DNA of 64,000 nucleotides, taken from assembly GCF_900101755.1 (NCBI RefSeq), contig NZ_FNAE01000002.1:338480-402479 (forward strand), given 5' to 3'. Position 1 is the stretch's first letter. Every line of letters starts with the position of its first letter. The DNA comes from Ectopseudomonas alcaliphila. GTDB lineage: Bacteria > Pseudomonadota > Gammaproteobacteria > Pseudomonadales > Pseudomonadaceae. The translations under genes and the position numbers were made by a program. The notes under the pieces were generated by a model. It had not been told where the DNA came from. It searched no databases and saw only the letters and a program-made list of their open reading frames with translations. This document shows, piece after piece, positions 54,516-63,973 of this stretch.

Positions 54516-55884
54516 GTTGATGGCGATTCTGCTGTTCGTCAGTATTTGCGTGGCCTTGATGGCCGGCTTCCCGGTGGCGTTCACCCTGGCCGGCGTTTCC
54601 CTGCTGTTCGCCGCTATCGGCGTCGTCACGGGCACCTTCGATCCCGGATACCTCAGTGCCCTGCCGAACCGTCTGTTCGGCATCATGAACAACCAGACCA
54701 TGCTCGCCGTGCCGCTGTTCGTGTTCATGGGCGTGATGCTGGAACGCTCACGGGTGGCCGAGGATCTGCTCGAGTCCATGTCGCGCCTGTTTGGCACCCT
54801 GCGTGGTGGTCTGGCCATTTCCGTGTGCGTGGTTGGCGCCCTGCTGGCGGCTTCCACCGGCATCGTTGGCGCTACCGTGGTGACCATGGGCCTGTTGGCG
54901 CTGCCGACCATGCTGCGTCGCGGCTATGATCCGGCCATTGCCACCGGCACGCTGGCTGCTACCGGCACCCTGGGTCAGATCATCCCGCCGTCCATCGTGC
55001 TGGTGCTGCTGGGTGACGTCATGTCCAGCGCCTATCAGCAGGCGCAACTGAAGATGGGCATCTTCTCGCCGAAGACCGTGTCGGTGGGCGACCTGTTCGT
55101 CGGTGCGCTGTTGCCCGGCTTGCTGCTGGTCGGCCTGTACATCCTCTACATCATCGCAGTCGCCATCCTCCAGCCGAAGAAACTGCCGGCGCTGCCGCAG
55201 GAGGAGCTGGGTCCGATCGAGTGGGGCAAGCTGATCAAGGCGCTGGTGCCGCCGCTGATCCTGATCGGCGCGGTGCTAGGTTCGATCCTCGCCGGCTACG
55301 CCACGCCGACCGAGGCTGCTGCATTGGGCGCCGTCGGCGCCATGCTGCTGGCGTTGAGCAAGAACAAGCTGAACTTCGCCCAGCTCAAGGAAGTGGCCTA
55401 CGGTACCACCAGCATCAGCGCCATGGTCTTCATGATCCTGATCGGTGCTTCGCTGTTCTCCCTGGTGTTCCGTGGCTTCGGTGGCGAGGCGCTGATCGAG
55501 GATGTGTTCGCCCAGCTGCCTGGCGGCGTGCTCGGCGCGTTCTTCCTGGTGATGGTGGTGATCTTCCTGCTCGGCTTCATTCTCGACTTCATCGAGATCA
55601 CCTTCGTGGTGGTGCCGATCGTCGGGCCGGTGCTGCTGGCCATGGGGCTCGACCCGATCTGGCTGGGCGTGATGATCGCGCTGAACCTGCAGACCTCCTT
55701 CCTTACCCCGCCGTTCGGCTTCGCGCTGTTCTATCTGCGCGGGGTCACGCCGAAATCGGTAGCCACCAGCACCATCTACAAGGGTGTGCTGCCGTTCATC
55801 CTCATCCAGATCATGCTGCTGGTAATCGCCTATATGTTCCCGGGGCTGATCACCTGGCTGCCGGAACAGGTCTACGGCAAGTAA
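54508..55884 (+). CDS. dctM: TRAP transporter large permease DctM
   Basis: 458-residue membrane protein with about twelve hydrophobic segments, the sodium-coupled translocating subunit. Conserved stretches are MNNQTMLAVPLFVFMGVMLE, GATVVTMGLLALPTMLRRGYD and ALNLQTSFLTPPFGFALFYLRG. It completes a full P-Q-M TRAP set with its neighbours. A strong terminator follows. Confidence 0.96.
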   Translation: MAELMAILLFVSICVALMAGFPVAFTLAGVSLLFAAIGVVTGTFDPGYLSALPNRLFGIMNNQTMLAVPLFVFMGVMLERSRVAEDLLESMSRLFGTLRGGLAISVCVVGALLAASTGIVGATVVTMGLLALPTMLRRGYDPAIATGTLAATGTLGQIIPPSIVLVLLGDVMSSAYQQAQLKMGIFSPKTVSVGDLFVGALLPGLLLVGLYILYIIAVAILQPKKLPALPQEELGPIEWGKLIKALVPPLILIGAVLGSILAGYATPTEAAALGAVGAMLLALSKNKLNFAQLKEVAYGTTSISAMVFMILIGASLFSLVFRGFGGEALIEDVFAQLPGGVLGAFFLVMVVIFLLGFILDFIEITFVVVPIVGPVLLAMGLDPIWLGVMIALNLQTSFLTPPFGFALFYLRGVTPKSVATSTIYKGVLPFILIQIMLLVIAYMFPGLITWLPEQVYGK

Positions 55885-55903
55885 GCGTCGCTGGCTTGAT
55901 CGA

Positions 55904-55940
55904 GCAAAACGCCCGTCTTCGTGATGGGCGTTTTGCTTTT
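55904..55940 (+). terminator. Intrinsic terminator after dctM
   Basis: gcaaaacgccc (55904-55914) and gggcgttttgc (55926-55936) form a perfect 11-bp stem followed by tttt. Confidence 0.9.
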
Positions 55941-55984
55941 TGTGTTGTCACACTATCCATCATCTATCTCAGCGAGAGGTCGTC

Positions 55985-56887
55985 ATGAGCACTGCCCAAG
56001 TCGAACGCGTGGAACTGGATCAACTGACCTGCTGGCGCATCCGTGCCGCCGGCAGCGAATTGCTGGTGGCTCAGCAGGGCGCGCAGATTCTCAGTTACCA
56101 GCAGGGCGAGCAGCCGCCGCTGATCTGGCTAAGCCCGGACGCGGCCTACCGGCGTGGCCAAAGCGTGCGTGGTGGTGTGCCGGTCTGCTGGCCCTGGTTC
56201 GGTGACCTGCGCCGCAATCCGCAGGCCGTGCAGGCCCACTATCATGAGGAGCAGGCGCCGGCCCATGGCCTGGTGCGCGCGCTGGACTGGGAGTTGCTGG
56301 GCATCGACGAGGACGACCACGCCGTCACCCTGCGCTTCGCCTACGACACGCGCAATCAGCCGCTGGAGGGTTGGCCCAGGGATGCCAGCCTGACCTTCGT
56401 CGTGCGCCTGGCGCAGGACCTCAGCATGAGCCTGGAGACCCATAATCGCGGTGACACGCCGCTGACCCTGAGCCAGGCGCTGCACAGCTATTTCGCCGTC
56501 AGCGACGTGCGCCAGGTCCACGTGGAGGGGCTGCAGGGCTGTCGCTACATCGACACCCTGCAGGACTGGCAGGAGCTGCGTCAGCAGAGCGAACTGGGGT
56601 TCGGCTCCGAGACGGATCGCATCTACCTCGATACCCCCGCGCGGCTGAGCATCGTCGACCCGGGTTGGGGGCGGCGCATCCATCTGGATGCACGCGGCTC
56701 ACGTTCGGCCGTGCTGTGGAATCCCTGGATCGACAAGGCCAAGCGCCTCTCGCAATTTCCCGATGACGCCTGGCAGGACATGCTCTGCATCGAGACGGCC
56801 AACCTGCTGGAAGATGTCGTGCAGGTGAAACCTGATGAAAGGCATCGGCTGGAGCTGCGACTGTCCAGTGAGTCGCTGGCCGGTTAG
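55985..56887 (+). CDS. yeaD: Glucose-6-phosphate 1-epimerase (D-hexose-6-phosphate mutarotase)
   Basis: 300-residue aldose-1-epimerase-type enzyme interconverting alpha and beta hexose-6-phosphates. Seen are VRGGVPVCWPWFGD, the catalytic histidine in APAHGLVRALDW and the catalytic-glutamate region DMLCIETANLLED. The start at 55985 has gagagg upstream. Its stop overlaps that of the next gene, which is on the other strand. Confidence 0.92.
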   Translation: MSTAQVERVELDQLTCWRIRAAGSELLVAQQGAQILSYQQGEQPPLIWLSPDAAYRRGQSVRGGVPVCWPWFGDLRRNPQAVQAHYHEEQAPAHGLVRALDWELLGIDEDDHAVTLRFAYDTRNQPLEGWPRDASLTFVVRLAQDLSMSLETHNRGDTPLTLSQALHSYFAVSDVRQVHVEGLQGCRYIDTLQDWQELRQQSELGFGSETDRIYLDTPARLSIVDPGWGRRIHLDARGSRSAVLWNPWIDKAKRLSQFPDDAWQDMLCIETANLLEDVVQVKPDERHRLELRLSSESLAG

Positions 56888-57354
56888 TGCGGCCTCTGCT
56901 GTTCCAGCGCCTGGCGAAGAAGCTCGGCGCTGGTGAAGGTCTGTTGCTGAACCAGCCGCCCATCCTTTAGCTGCAACCACAGCACCTCGCCCTCGCCAGC
57001 CGGATAGCGCGGGGCGATGCGCGCATCGCGGTCGAGGAGGATGCGGTAGCTGTAATCGCGCATCTTGGGCAGGGCGAAGAGGCTGGCGATGACCTTGGGC
57101 ATGCGGCTGATATCGGCGAGGAAGACCGCCTGGCGTTGCTCCAGATAGCCCTTGGCTTTGCCTTCCAGGGCGGCGTTGACCAGCTTGGCGCCATCCATGT
57201 CGCGCGCCACCAGCAGCACGCGGGCCTGATCGTTGAGGGTGTAGGGGGCGTCATGCTGATCCAGCAGTGTCCAGGGCGCCAGGCGTTCGCCGGGCTCCAG
57301 AGCCAGCGCAGCGTTGGACAGCAGGCCCAGCAGCAGGAACGTGACGATCTTCAT
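56884..57354 (-). CDS. Exported protein with possible thioredoxin-like fold
   Basis: 156-residue exported protein: signal peptide (KIVTFLLLGLLSNAALA), then a domain with the order of a thioredoxin-like fold (APWTLLDQHDAPYTL, VLLVARDMDGAKLVNA, YRILLDRDARIAPRYP) but no CxxC, so no disulfide exchange is expected. It follows the DUF3299 gene by 10 bases and is likely co-transcribed. Function unknown. Confidence 0.78.
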   Translation of the reverse strand: MKIVTFLLLGLLSNAALALEPGERLAPWTLLDQHDAPYTLNDQARVLLVARDMDGAKLVNAALEGKAKGYLEQRQAVFLADISRMPKVIASLFALPKMRDYSYRILLDRDARIAPRYPAGEGEVLWLQLKDGRLVQQQTFTSAELLRQALEQQRPH

Positions 57355-57364
57355 CTACGGCGGC

Positions 57365-57913
57365 TCAATAAAGATCTTCGTCGGTTACCAGGCGCACTTC
57401 GCCCGCTTCCATGGCATAGGCGGCGTCTGCCAGGTCATTGCTGACCTTCTCCACCTTCAGTTCGCCGCTGACCCACAGTGGGGCGTAGATGTCGTCGAGC
57501 GGGATGCCCTTGGGATAGCGCACCAGCACCAACTGGTTGGGCGGCGGCGGCGGGACGTGGATGCAGGCGCCCGGGTAGGGCACCAGGAAGAACAGGGTGC
57601 TGTTGCCTTTCTCGTCGTTCTCCAGCGGCACCGGGTAGCCGCCCAGACGAATGGCCTGGCCATCGAGTTCGGGCACGGTCTTGGTGGAATACATCACGGC
57701 CGGCAGGTCCTGGTCCTGCTGGCGCAGGCCGCCTTCGCTGTAGAAGGTGCTGTCGCCCTCCGGGCTGTCGTGGCTGATCTCGGGCATCTCCTCGAGGGCC
57801 TTGCGGTCTTCGGGCGGCATCAGATCGAGCCAGTCGGTTTCCGGCAGTTCGGCGTGAGCCAGGCCGGTACAAAGCAGCAGGGCGAGCAGCAGGTGGCGCA
57901 TGGGGTATGGCAT
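57365..57913 (-). CDS. DUF3299 exported protein
   Basis: Exported protein of about 182 residues with a signal peptide (MRHLLLALLLCTGLAHA). The mature part starts ELPETDWLDLMPPEDRKAL and matches the DUF3299 family, often linked to metal or membrane-export loci. A run of five prolines (HVPPPPPNQL) would need EF-P for smooth translation. A start at 57901 (MRHLL) is as likely as 57913. Confidence 0.83.
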   Translation of the reverse strand: MPYPMRHLLLALLLCTGLAHAELPETDWLDLMPPEDRKALEEMPEISHDSPEGDSTFYSEGGLRQQDQDLPAVMYSTKTVPELDGQAIRLGGYPVPLENDEKGNSTLFFLVPYPGACIHVPPPPPNQLVLVRYPKGIPLDDIYAPLWVSGELKVEKVSNDLADAAYAMEAGEVRLVTDEDLY

Positions 57914-57978
57914 CTCGTGGCAGCGGTAAGCGAGAGCCGGCAAGGACTGGGTGTCCTCCGGCTCCTACAGAAGGGCAG

Positions 57979-58224
57979 TCAGCTCTTCTTGATCGCGCCG
58001 TAGATTACCAGCAGAACGATGGCGCCGATCACTGCGCCGATAAAACCGGCAGCCTGTCCGGCTTCGTAGATGCCCAGCGCCTGGCCGCCATAGGTGGCGG
58101 CGATGGAACCGCCGATGCCGAGCAGGATGGTCATGATCCAGCCCATGCTGTCATCGCCGGGTTTGAGAAAACGTGCGATCAGCCCGACGATCAGGCCGAT
58201 GAAAATGGTACCGATAATGCCCAT
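57979..58224 (-). CDS. GlsB/YeaQ/YmgE family stress membrane protein
   Basis: 81-residue glycine-rich protein with three hydrophobic segments (MGIIGTIFIGLIVGLIARFL and two more), the transglycosylase-associated/GlsB family of stress-induced inner-membrane proteins. A caaggaga site lies upstream of the ATG. Role in envelope stress is inferred from family. Confidence 0.9.
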   Translation of the reverse strand: MGIIGTIFIGLIVGLIARFLKPGDDSMGWIMTILLGIGGSIAATYGGQALGIYEAGQAAGFIGAVIGAIVLLVIYGAIKKS

Positions 58225-58290
58225 TGGCGTGTCTCCTTGATGAGTACCGCTTGTGCGGCAGACCCAGCTTGGGACAGGTAAATGGGGCTG

Positions 58291-59055
58291 TCAGTTCGCT
58301 TCGTCTGGCGGCAGAACGCCATAACGACGGTAGATCAGGGCGACTTCGCCCTCCTCACGCATGCGCTCGAGCTCAGCGCCCAGGCGGTCGTAGAGCTCGC
58401 GCCGGTCGCTCTGGTAGCGTTTCATCGAGGCGCCGAAGTGGTTGCCCAGTACCTGCTGGTGCGCGTAGTGCGCGTAGCTGTAGTCGCGAAAATCCATCGC
58501 CTCGAACTGCGCCTCCATGGGGATGCGATCGAGCACGGCAATGGTGTCGAGGCGCCCGGCCCGGAACATCGCGGCCAACTGCGCATCGTCGCTGGCATAG
58601 GCGCGGTTCAGCAGGCCATCACTGTCGAAGGGGGCGAAATAGACGGTACCGCGTTTGACCCCCAGAGACAGGTCGTACAGATCCTCGTAGCGGCTCAGCC
58701 TGGTCTCTTCCCCCGGGCGCACGACGAAGCGAACGTTCAGTTGCTGGTTGCCGATGCTGGGCAGGAAATGGATGTACTCGCGGCGTTGCTGAGTGAGCAG
58801 CACACGCGGCACCAGGTCGACTCGCCCGGAGCGCAGGTCGTCGAGACTGCGCAGGAACGGCGCTTCACGCCACTGCAGGTCTACCCCGACGCGGTGTGCG
58901 GCGGTTTCCAGCACGCTGATCAGGGGGCCGCTGGGCAGCCCGTCGACGGCACGCATCTCCGGCGGCCGTTCGCGAAAATCGACGCGCAGCACGTCTTCCG
59001 CACCAACGCAGGTCAATGCGAAGAGCAGAGGCAGTAAGGAAAGAAGATGTCTCAT
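58291..59055 (-). CDS. Stand-alone periplasmic solute-binding protein (SBP family 3)
   Basis: 254-residue exported protein with a signal peptide (RHLLSLLPLLFALTCVGA) and the amino-acid-type binding fold (LRSGRVDLVPRVLLTQQRREYIHFLPS). No ABC permease or ATPase gene is adjacent, so it may serve a distant transporter or act as a sensor. Start at 59055. Confidence 0.83.
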   Translation of the reverse strand: MRHLLSLLPLLFALTCVGAEDVLRVDFRERPPEMRAVDGLPSGPLISVLETAAHRVGVDLQWREAPFLRSLDDLRSGRVDLVPRVLLTQQRREYIHFLPSIGNQQLNVRFVVRPGEETRLSRYEDLYDLSLGVKRGTVYFAPFDSDGLLNRAYASDDAQLAAMFRAGRLDTIAVLDRIPMEAQFEAMDFRDYSYAHYAHQQVLGNHFGASMKRYQSDRRELYDRLGAELERMREEGEVALIYRRYGVLPPDEAN

Positions 59056-59111
59056 GGAGGGGGCTCTTGAACGACCACCGTCGTTCAAGAGCTTAGCTGC
59101 GATTCGCCCTT

Positions 59112-60197
59112 TCAGCTTTTACCGATCAGCGCCTGAACCGCTGCGATGCCGGCATTCAGGCTGGCGCGATCAGCACTGCGCAGGGTGGCATGACCGACCT
59201 TGCGCCCGGCCTTGAAGGCCTTGCCGTAGTGGTGCAGGTGGCAGTCGGCGACGCTGATCACCTTGTCTACCGGCGGCACTTCGCCAATGAAGTTGAGCAT
59301 GGCGCTTTCGCCCCGTTTGGCGGTGGAGCCCAGCGGCAGGCCGGCGACGGCGCGCAGGTGGTTCTCGAACTGGCTGCACTCGGCGCCTTCGATGGTCCAG
59401 TGCCCGGAGTTGTGCACGCGCGGGGCGATCTCGTTGGCCTTGAGGCCGCCGTCCACCTCGAAGAACTCGAAGGCCAGCACGCCGACGTAGTCGAGCTTGT
59501 CCAGCACGCGGCCGACATAGTCCTCGGCCAGCGCTTGCAGCGGGTGATCGGTGCTGGCGATGGACAGGGCGAGGATGCCGCTGTCGTGGGTGTTGTGCAC
59601 CAGCGGGTAGAAGCGCGTTTCGCCATCGCGGGCGCGCACGGCGATCAGCGATACCTCGCCAGTGAAGGGCACGAAACCTTCGAGGATGCACGGCACGCTG
59701 CCCAGTTCGGCGAAGGCGCCGGTCACGTCTTCAGGCTTGCGCAGGACTTTCTGGCCCTTGCCGTCATAGCCCAGGGTGCGGGTCTTCATCACTGCCGGCA
59801 GGCCGATGCTGGCCACGGCGGCGTCGAGGTCAGCCTGCGACTGGATGTCGGCGAACTCCGGGGTGGGAATGCCCAGTTCGCGGAACATGGACTTCTCGAA
59901 CCAGCGGTCGCGGGCGACGCGCAGCGCCTCTGCACCCGGATAGACCGGCACGAACTGCGAGAGGAAGGCCACGGTCTCGGCCGGCACGCTCTCGAATTCG
60001 AAGGTGACCAGATCGACCTCGTCGGCCAGCTGGCGCAGGTGGTCCTGATCGCCGTAGTCGGCGCGGATATGCTCGCCGAGCGTCTGGGCACAGGCGTCCG
60101 GCGCCGGGTCGAGGAAGGCGAAGTTCATGCCCAGCGGGGTGCCCGCCAGGGCCATCATGCGGCCCAGCTGGCCGCCACCGATCACGCCGATCTTCAT
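59112..60197 (-). CDS. purK: N5-carboxyaminoimidazole ribonucleotide synthase PurK
   Basis: 361-residue ATP-grasp enzyme that carboxylates aminoimidazole ribonucleotide with bicarbonate in purine synthesis. The N-terminal IGVIGGGQLGRMMALAG and the ATP-grasp segments (PAVMKTRTLGYDGKGQ, LAFEFFEVDGGLKANEIAPRVHNSGH) are seen. The ATG shares one base with the purE stop (taatg). The frame is open further upstream, inside purE, and was excluded. Confidence 0.96.
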   Translation of the reverse strand: MKIGVIGGGQLGRMMALAGTPLGMNFAFLDPAPDACAQTLGEHIRADYGDQDHLRQLADEVDLVTFEFESVPAETVAFLSQFVPVYPGAEALRVARDRWFEKSMFRELGIPTPEFADIQSQADLDAAVASIGLPAVMKTRTLGYDGKGQKVLRKPEDVTGAFAELGSVPCILEGFVPFTGEVSLIAVRARDGETRFYPLVHNTHDSGILALSIASTDHPLQALAEDYVGRVLDKLDYVGVLAFEFFEVDGGLKANEIAPRVHNSGHWTIEGAECSQFENHLRAVAGLPLGSTAKRGESAMLNFIGEVPPVDKVISVADCHLHHYGKAFKAGRKVGHATLRSADRASLNAGIAAVQALIGKS

Positions 60198-60688
60198 TAC
60201 TGCGCCCTCGGGTCCGGATTTTCCAGCACGGTGTTGGTCTGCTCGTCGCGGAACTGCTTCAGCGCCGCGTGGAACTGCGGGTGCTGATGACCGAGGATGC
60301 TGGCGGCCAGCAGCGCGGCGTTGACCGCACCGGCCTTGCCAATGGCCAGGGTGGCGACCGGAATGCCGGCTGGCATCTGCACGATCGACAGCAGCGAGTC
60401 GACGCCCGAGAGCATGGACGACTGTACCGGTACGCCGAGCACCGGCAGGTGGGTCTTGGCCGCGCACATGCCCGGCAGGTGAGCGGCGCCACCGGCACCG
60501 GCGATGATCACCTGAATGCCGCGTGCTTCAGCCTCTTCGGCGTACTGGAACAGCAGGTCCGGGGTGCGGTGGGCAGAGACCACCTTGACCTCGTGGGGAA
60601 TGCCCAGCTTGTCCAGCATCTCGGCGGTGTGGCTAAGGGTGGACCAATCGGACTTGGAGCCCATGATCACGCCAACCAGTGCGCTCAT
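60197..60688 (-). CDS. purE: N5-carboxyaminoimidazole ribonucleotide mutase PurE
   Basis: 163-residue class I mutase that moves the carboxyl group made by PurK. Active-site motifs [13 protein letters not shown] and VSAHRTPD and the [11 protein letters not shown] loop are present. It heads the purEK operon; its leader contains a terminator-like hairpin. In P. aeruginosa purE, purK and adhA are neighbours as here. Confidence 0.97.
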   Translation of the reverse strand: MSALVGVIMGSKSDWSTLSHTAEMLDKLGIPHEVKVVSAHRTPDLLFQYAEEAEARGIQVIIAGAGGAAHLPGMCAAKTHLPVLGVPVQSSMLSGVDSLLSIVQMPAGIPVATLAIGKAGAVNAALLAASILGHQHPQFHAALKQFRDEQTNTVLENPDPRAQ

Positions 60689-60724
60689 CGTCGTGCCTCT
60701 TCTCTCGGGCGCCTCGCGGCGCGT

Positions 60725-60766
60725 CAAAAACCAACAAGCCACGCGGGCGGGCCAGCGTGGCTTGTC
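60725..60766 (-). terminator. Terminator-like hairpin in the purEK leader (possible attenuator)
   Basis: On the minus strand the 11-base arms acaagccacgc (60765-60755) and gcgtggcttgt (60744-60734) pair perfectly, followed by tggtttttg. This is an intrinsic-terminator pattern about 40 bases before purE, with no gene upstream on that strand that would need it. Premature termination of purEK transcripts is the natural reading. Confidence 0.6.
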
Positions 60767-60805
60767 ATGATTCGTTGGCCGGGTGCTGCCGGCCGAAGGC
60801 CGCGC

Positions 60806-60811
60806 AGTATA
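60806..60811 (-). promoter_or_regulatory. Candidate -10 element of the purEK promoter
   Basis: tatact on the minus strand, within tgcgttatactgcg. The transcript would start near 60799 and read through a ggccttcggcc hairpin and then the terminator-like hairpin before purE. The -35 is poor. Confidence 0.4.
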
Positions 60812-60963
60812 ACGCAAAGCCACTGCTGGCGGGCAGTGGCGATGACCGTTTGTCATGCAAGGTGTGGCAGAGGGGAAAACCGCCTAAATCTTGTTCTGGA
60901 GCAATGCCGGGGTGGGCTGCGCGCGCATACTGGCCAGACACTCGCATGCAAGAGGAACCGCGC

Positions 60964-61986
60964 ATGAACCAGACCATGAAAGCCGCAGTCGTCCACGCCT
61001 TCGGTGAGCCGCTGCGTATCGAGGAGGTGAAAACCCCGCTGCCTGGCCCCGGGCAGATTCTGGTGAAGATCGAGGCGTCCGGCGTCTGCCACACCGACCT
61101 GCACGCGGCCGAGGGCGACTGGCCGGTGAAGCCGAGCCTGCCGTTCATTCCCGGCCACGAGGGCGTCGGCTACGTGGCGGCGGTCGGCAGCGGCGTGACC
61201 CGGGTCAAGGAGGGCGACCGCGTCGGCGTGCCCTGGCTGTACACCGCCTGCGGCTGCTGCGAACACTGCCTGACCGGCTGGGAAACCCTCTGCGAGGGTC
61301 AGCAGAACACCGGCTATTCGATCAACGGTGGTTATGCCGAGTACGTGCTCGCCGACCCCAACTACGTCGGCATCCTGCCGAAGGGCGTCGACTTCCTGGA
61401 GATCGCGCCGATCCTTTGCGCCGGCGTGACGGTGTACAAGGGCCTCAAGGAAACCAGGGCACGTCCCGGCCAGTGGGTCGCGATTTCCGGCATCGGCGGC
61501 CTCGGCCACGTTGCCGTGCAGTATGCCCGTGCCATGGGGCTGCACGTCATCGCGGTGGACGTCGACGACGCCAAGCTGGAACTGGCACGCAAGCTCGGCG
61601 CCAGCCTGACCATCAACGCGCGCAAGGAAAACCCCGTCGAGGTGGTGCAGCGCGATATCGGCGGCGCCCATGGCGTGCTGGTCACCGCGGTGTCCAACGC
61701 CGCCTTCGGCCAGGCCATCGGCATGGCGCGCCGGCGCGGTACCGTAGCCCTGGTCGGCCTGCCGCCGGGTGACTTCCCCACGCCGATCTTCGATGTGGTG
61801 CTCAAGGCCATCACGATCACCGGCTCCATCGTCGGTACTCGCGCCGATCTTCAGGAAGCGCTGGATTTCGCCGGCGAAGGCCTGGTCAAGGCCACGGTGC
61901 ACAGCGACAAGCTCGACAACATCAACGGCATCTTCGATCAGATGCGCGGTGGGCAGATCGAGGGGCGGGTCGTGCTGCAGTTCTGA
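60964..61986 (+). CDS. adhA: Zinc-dependent alcohol dehydrogenase (AdhA/AdhP type)
   Basis: 340-residue medium-chain alcohol dehydrogenase. Catalytic-zinc ligands C42 ([14 protein letters not shown]) and H65-E66 (GHEGVGYV), the structural-zinc cysteines in [15 protein letters not shown], and the NAD motif [17 protein letters not shown] are all present. It oxidises ethanol or reduces acetaldehyde. Start at 60964 with agaggaa upstream. Divergent from purEK, as in P. aeruginosa. Confidence 0.95.
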   Translation: MNQTMKAAVVHAFGEPLRIEEVKTPLPGPGQILVKIEASGVCHTDLHAAEGDWPVKPSLPFIPGHEGVGYVAAVGSGVTRVKEGDRVGVPWLYTACGCCEHCLTGWETLCEGQQNTGYSINGGYAEYVLADPNYVGILPKGVDFLEIAPILCAGVTVYKGLKETRARPGQWVAISGIGGLGHVAVQYARAMGLHVIAVDVDDAKLELARKLGASLTINARKENPVEVVQRDIGGAHGVLVTAVSNAAFGQAIGMARRRGTVALVGLPPGDFPTPIFDVVLKAITITGSIVGTRADLQEALDFAGEGLVKATVHSDKLDNINGIFDQMRGGQIEGRVVLQF

Positions 61987-62104
61987 TTCGAGCAAGGCCA
62001 CGCAGTGGCGACTTTCCTACAGAACGGACGCGTACGGGCGCACAGATCGCTGCCAGATGGCTGGCTATACTGTGCGCTCATCATCCGAACAAGGACGTGT
62101 CGTC

Positions 62105-62899
62105 ATGAAACAGTACGTTTCGCTAGTAGCCCTCTCCCTGCTTTCCCTTCAAGCCGCAGCGCTGGATCTGGCCAAGCACCCGCAGGTATTCGACGCCGGC
62201 CAGGGCGTCAGCCTGGCGCTGGCCCCGTCTGCCGATGGCAAGCAGGCGCTGGTGCAGGTTCGCGGCATCAATCACCCGCTCGACGAGGTGGTGTTTCTCA
62301 CCGATGTCCGTGAGCTGGGCAACGAGCAGCGCGACTACGGCATCCGCCTCGATGGTCGCGACTACAACCTGCTGAACAAGCGCCGCGCCTGGAGCGGCGA
62401 GAGCTACCAGCTCAACCTGCCGAACACCCAGGGGTTCGAGCTCAGCTACAACGAGGACAAGACCAAGGCGCTGAAGCCCAAGGACCTCCTGGCGATTTAT
62501 CAGAAGCAGGAGAAGGACGGCTTGCAGGCACGCCTCGCCGCCTTCGACCGCAAGCAGCGCGTTGCCGATTACAGCGCGCGCCTGCAGGAGATCGACGGCG
62601 AAGCCTCCAAGGCCTGCGCCACCCCGCTGAGCACCAAGGTCGATTGGAGCGCGATTTCCGACGAGCAATTGATCGGCGTCAGCGTGCCGAGCTTCTGCGG
62701 TGAAGTGGTCAGCCAGATGGCCAACCTGTGTGGCAAGGATGAGCGCTACAAGGCTGAGGCCAAGACCCTCAAAGGCGTCGACTGCCGCTTCGGCGAGCAC
62801 ATGAAGTTGCGCGAGCAGGACGGGCAACTGCAGTTCACCACCCTCAAGGACGAACCGAATCAGGGCGACTTCATCAACGCCATCCTGCGTAATCGCTGA
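62105..62899 (+). CDS. Exported protein of unknown function
   Basis: 264-residue exported protein with a signal peptide (KQYVSLVALSLLSLQAAA). The mature part has a beta-rich first half (VSLALAPSADGKQALVQVRG) and a helical second half with three cysteines. I recognise no family. A terminator was not seen after it. Confidence 0.78.
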   Translation: MKQYVSLVALSLLSLQAAALDLAKHPQVFDAGQGVSLALAPSADGKQALVQVRGINHPLDEVVFLTDVRELGNEQRDYGIRLDGRDYNLLNKRRAWSGESYQLNLPNTQGFELSYNEDKTKALKPKDLLAIYQKQEKDGLQARLAAFDRKQRVADYSARLQEIDGEASKACATPLSTKVDWSAISDEQLIGVSVPSFCGEVVSQMANLCGKDERYKAEAKTLKGVDCRFGEHMKLREQDGQLQFTTLKDEPNQGDFINAILRNR

Positions 62900-62980
62900 T
62901 CCTCTCGGGCGGGCTGCGGCCCGCCGTCTCGCGGCATAGTTCTTGCGTTCCTTTGCGTAACCGCGCATACGGAACGCATC

Positions 62981-63973
62981 ATGCCGCACGCCCCGCTGAC
63001 CACCTTGCATGTGGTTTCCCTGATCCTGCAATGCTTCGCCGAGCAGCCCGAGCTGCGCCCGCAATTACTGGCCGGGAGCGGCATTGGTGCGGCCGATCTG
63101 GACAGTGCCGATGCGCGCATCACCCGGGTGCAGGAGCAGCAGGTCTGCGCCAATGCCCTGGCCTTGCGCGCCGACATGGGCCTGGAACTGGGGCGCAGCC
63201 TGCATGTTTCCTCCTATGGGCTGCTTGGTTACGCCGCGCTCTCGGCTGCCACCTTTGGTGACGCCTGGCGCCTGCTGTTGCAGTACCCGGCATTGCTTGG
63301 CACCTATTTTCGCCTCGACCTGCAGGTGGAGGGCGAACTGGCCTGGATCTGCGCCAGCGGTTATCGCGATGCCGAGGCGCTGGAAGTGTTCAACGTGGAG
63401 ATGTGCCTGGCCTCGCTGAAGCTGATCGGCGACGAACTGTTGCGCCAGCCGCTGCCGCTGGAGGGTGCCGAGTTCACCTATGTCCAGCCGCGCTATGTGA
63501 AGCGCTACGCAAGGAGTTTTCCTTGCCCGCTGCATTTCCAGGCGCAGCGCAATGCCTTCGCCTTTCCCGCCGCACTGCTGGAGCGCCGCCTGCCGCTGGC
63601 CGATAGCGTCACTCATGGCGACATGGTGGAACGCTGCCGCCGCCTGAATGCCGAGTTCAGCAGCCGGCAGGCTTGGCTGGAACGGGTGCGCCAGTTGCTC
63701 GCCGCGCAACTGGCCGAGCCTCCGGGCCTGGAAAATCTGGCGCAGCAGATGCACTGCTCGCCACGCACCCTGCGTCGCCACCTGCAGGAGCTGGGCACCA
63801 GCTACCAGGGCCTGCTCGACGAGCTGCGTTTCGAGCGGGCCAAGACCCTGCTCAGCGAGGAGCAATGGCCGGTGTACCGCATCGCCGAGGTGCTCGGCTT
63901 CAGCGAGACCGCCAGCTTTCGCCACGCCTTCCAGCGTTGGAGCGGCGTGCCTCCGAGCCGCTTTCGCGCCTGA
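62981..63973 (+). CDS. AraC-family regulator with N-terminal arabinose-binding-like domain
   Basis: 330-residue regulator of the OruR/ArgR-like group: an N-terminal ~200-residue sensing domain and the AraC DNA-binding pair at the end (LENLAQQMHCSPRTLRRHLQELG and VYRIAEVLGFSETASFRHAFQRWSG). Its target could be the neighbouring genes or a distant catabolic operon. The last ~27 bases of the window after it are non-coding. Confidence 0.87.
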   Translation: MPHAPLTTLHVVSLILQCFAEQPELRPQLLAGSGIGAADLDSADARITRVQEQQVCANALALRADMGLELGRSLHVSSYGLLGYAALSAATFGDAWRLLLQYPALLGTYFRLDLQVEGELAWICASGYRDAEALEVFNVEMCLASLKLIGDELLRQPLPLEGAEFTYVQPRYVKRYARSFPCPLHFQAQRNAFAFPAALLERRLPLADSVTHGDMVERCRRLNAEFSSRQAWLERVRQLLAAQLAEPPGLENLAQQMHCSPRTLRRHLQELGTSYQGLLDELRFERAKTLLSEEQWPVYRIAEVLGFSETASFRHAFQRWSGVPPSRFRA

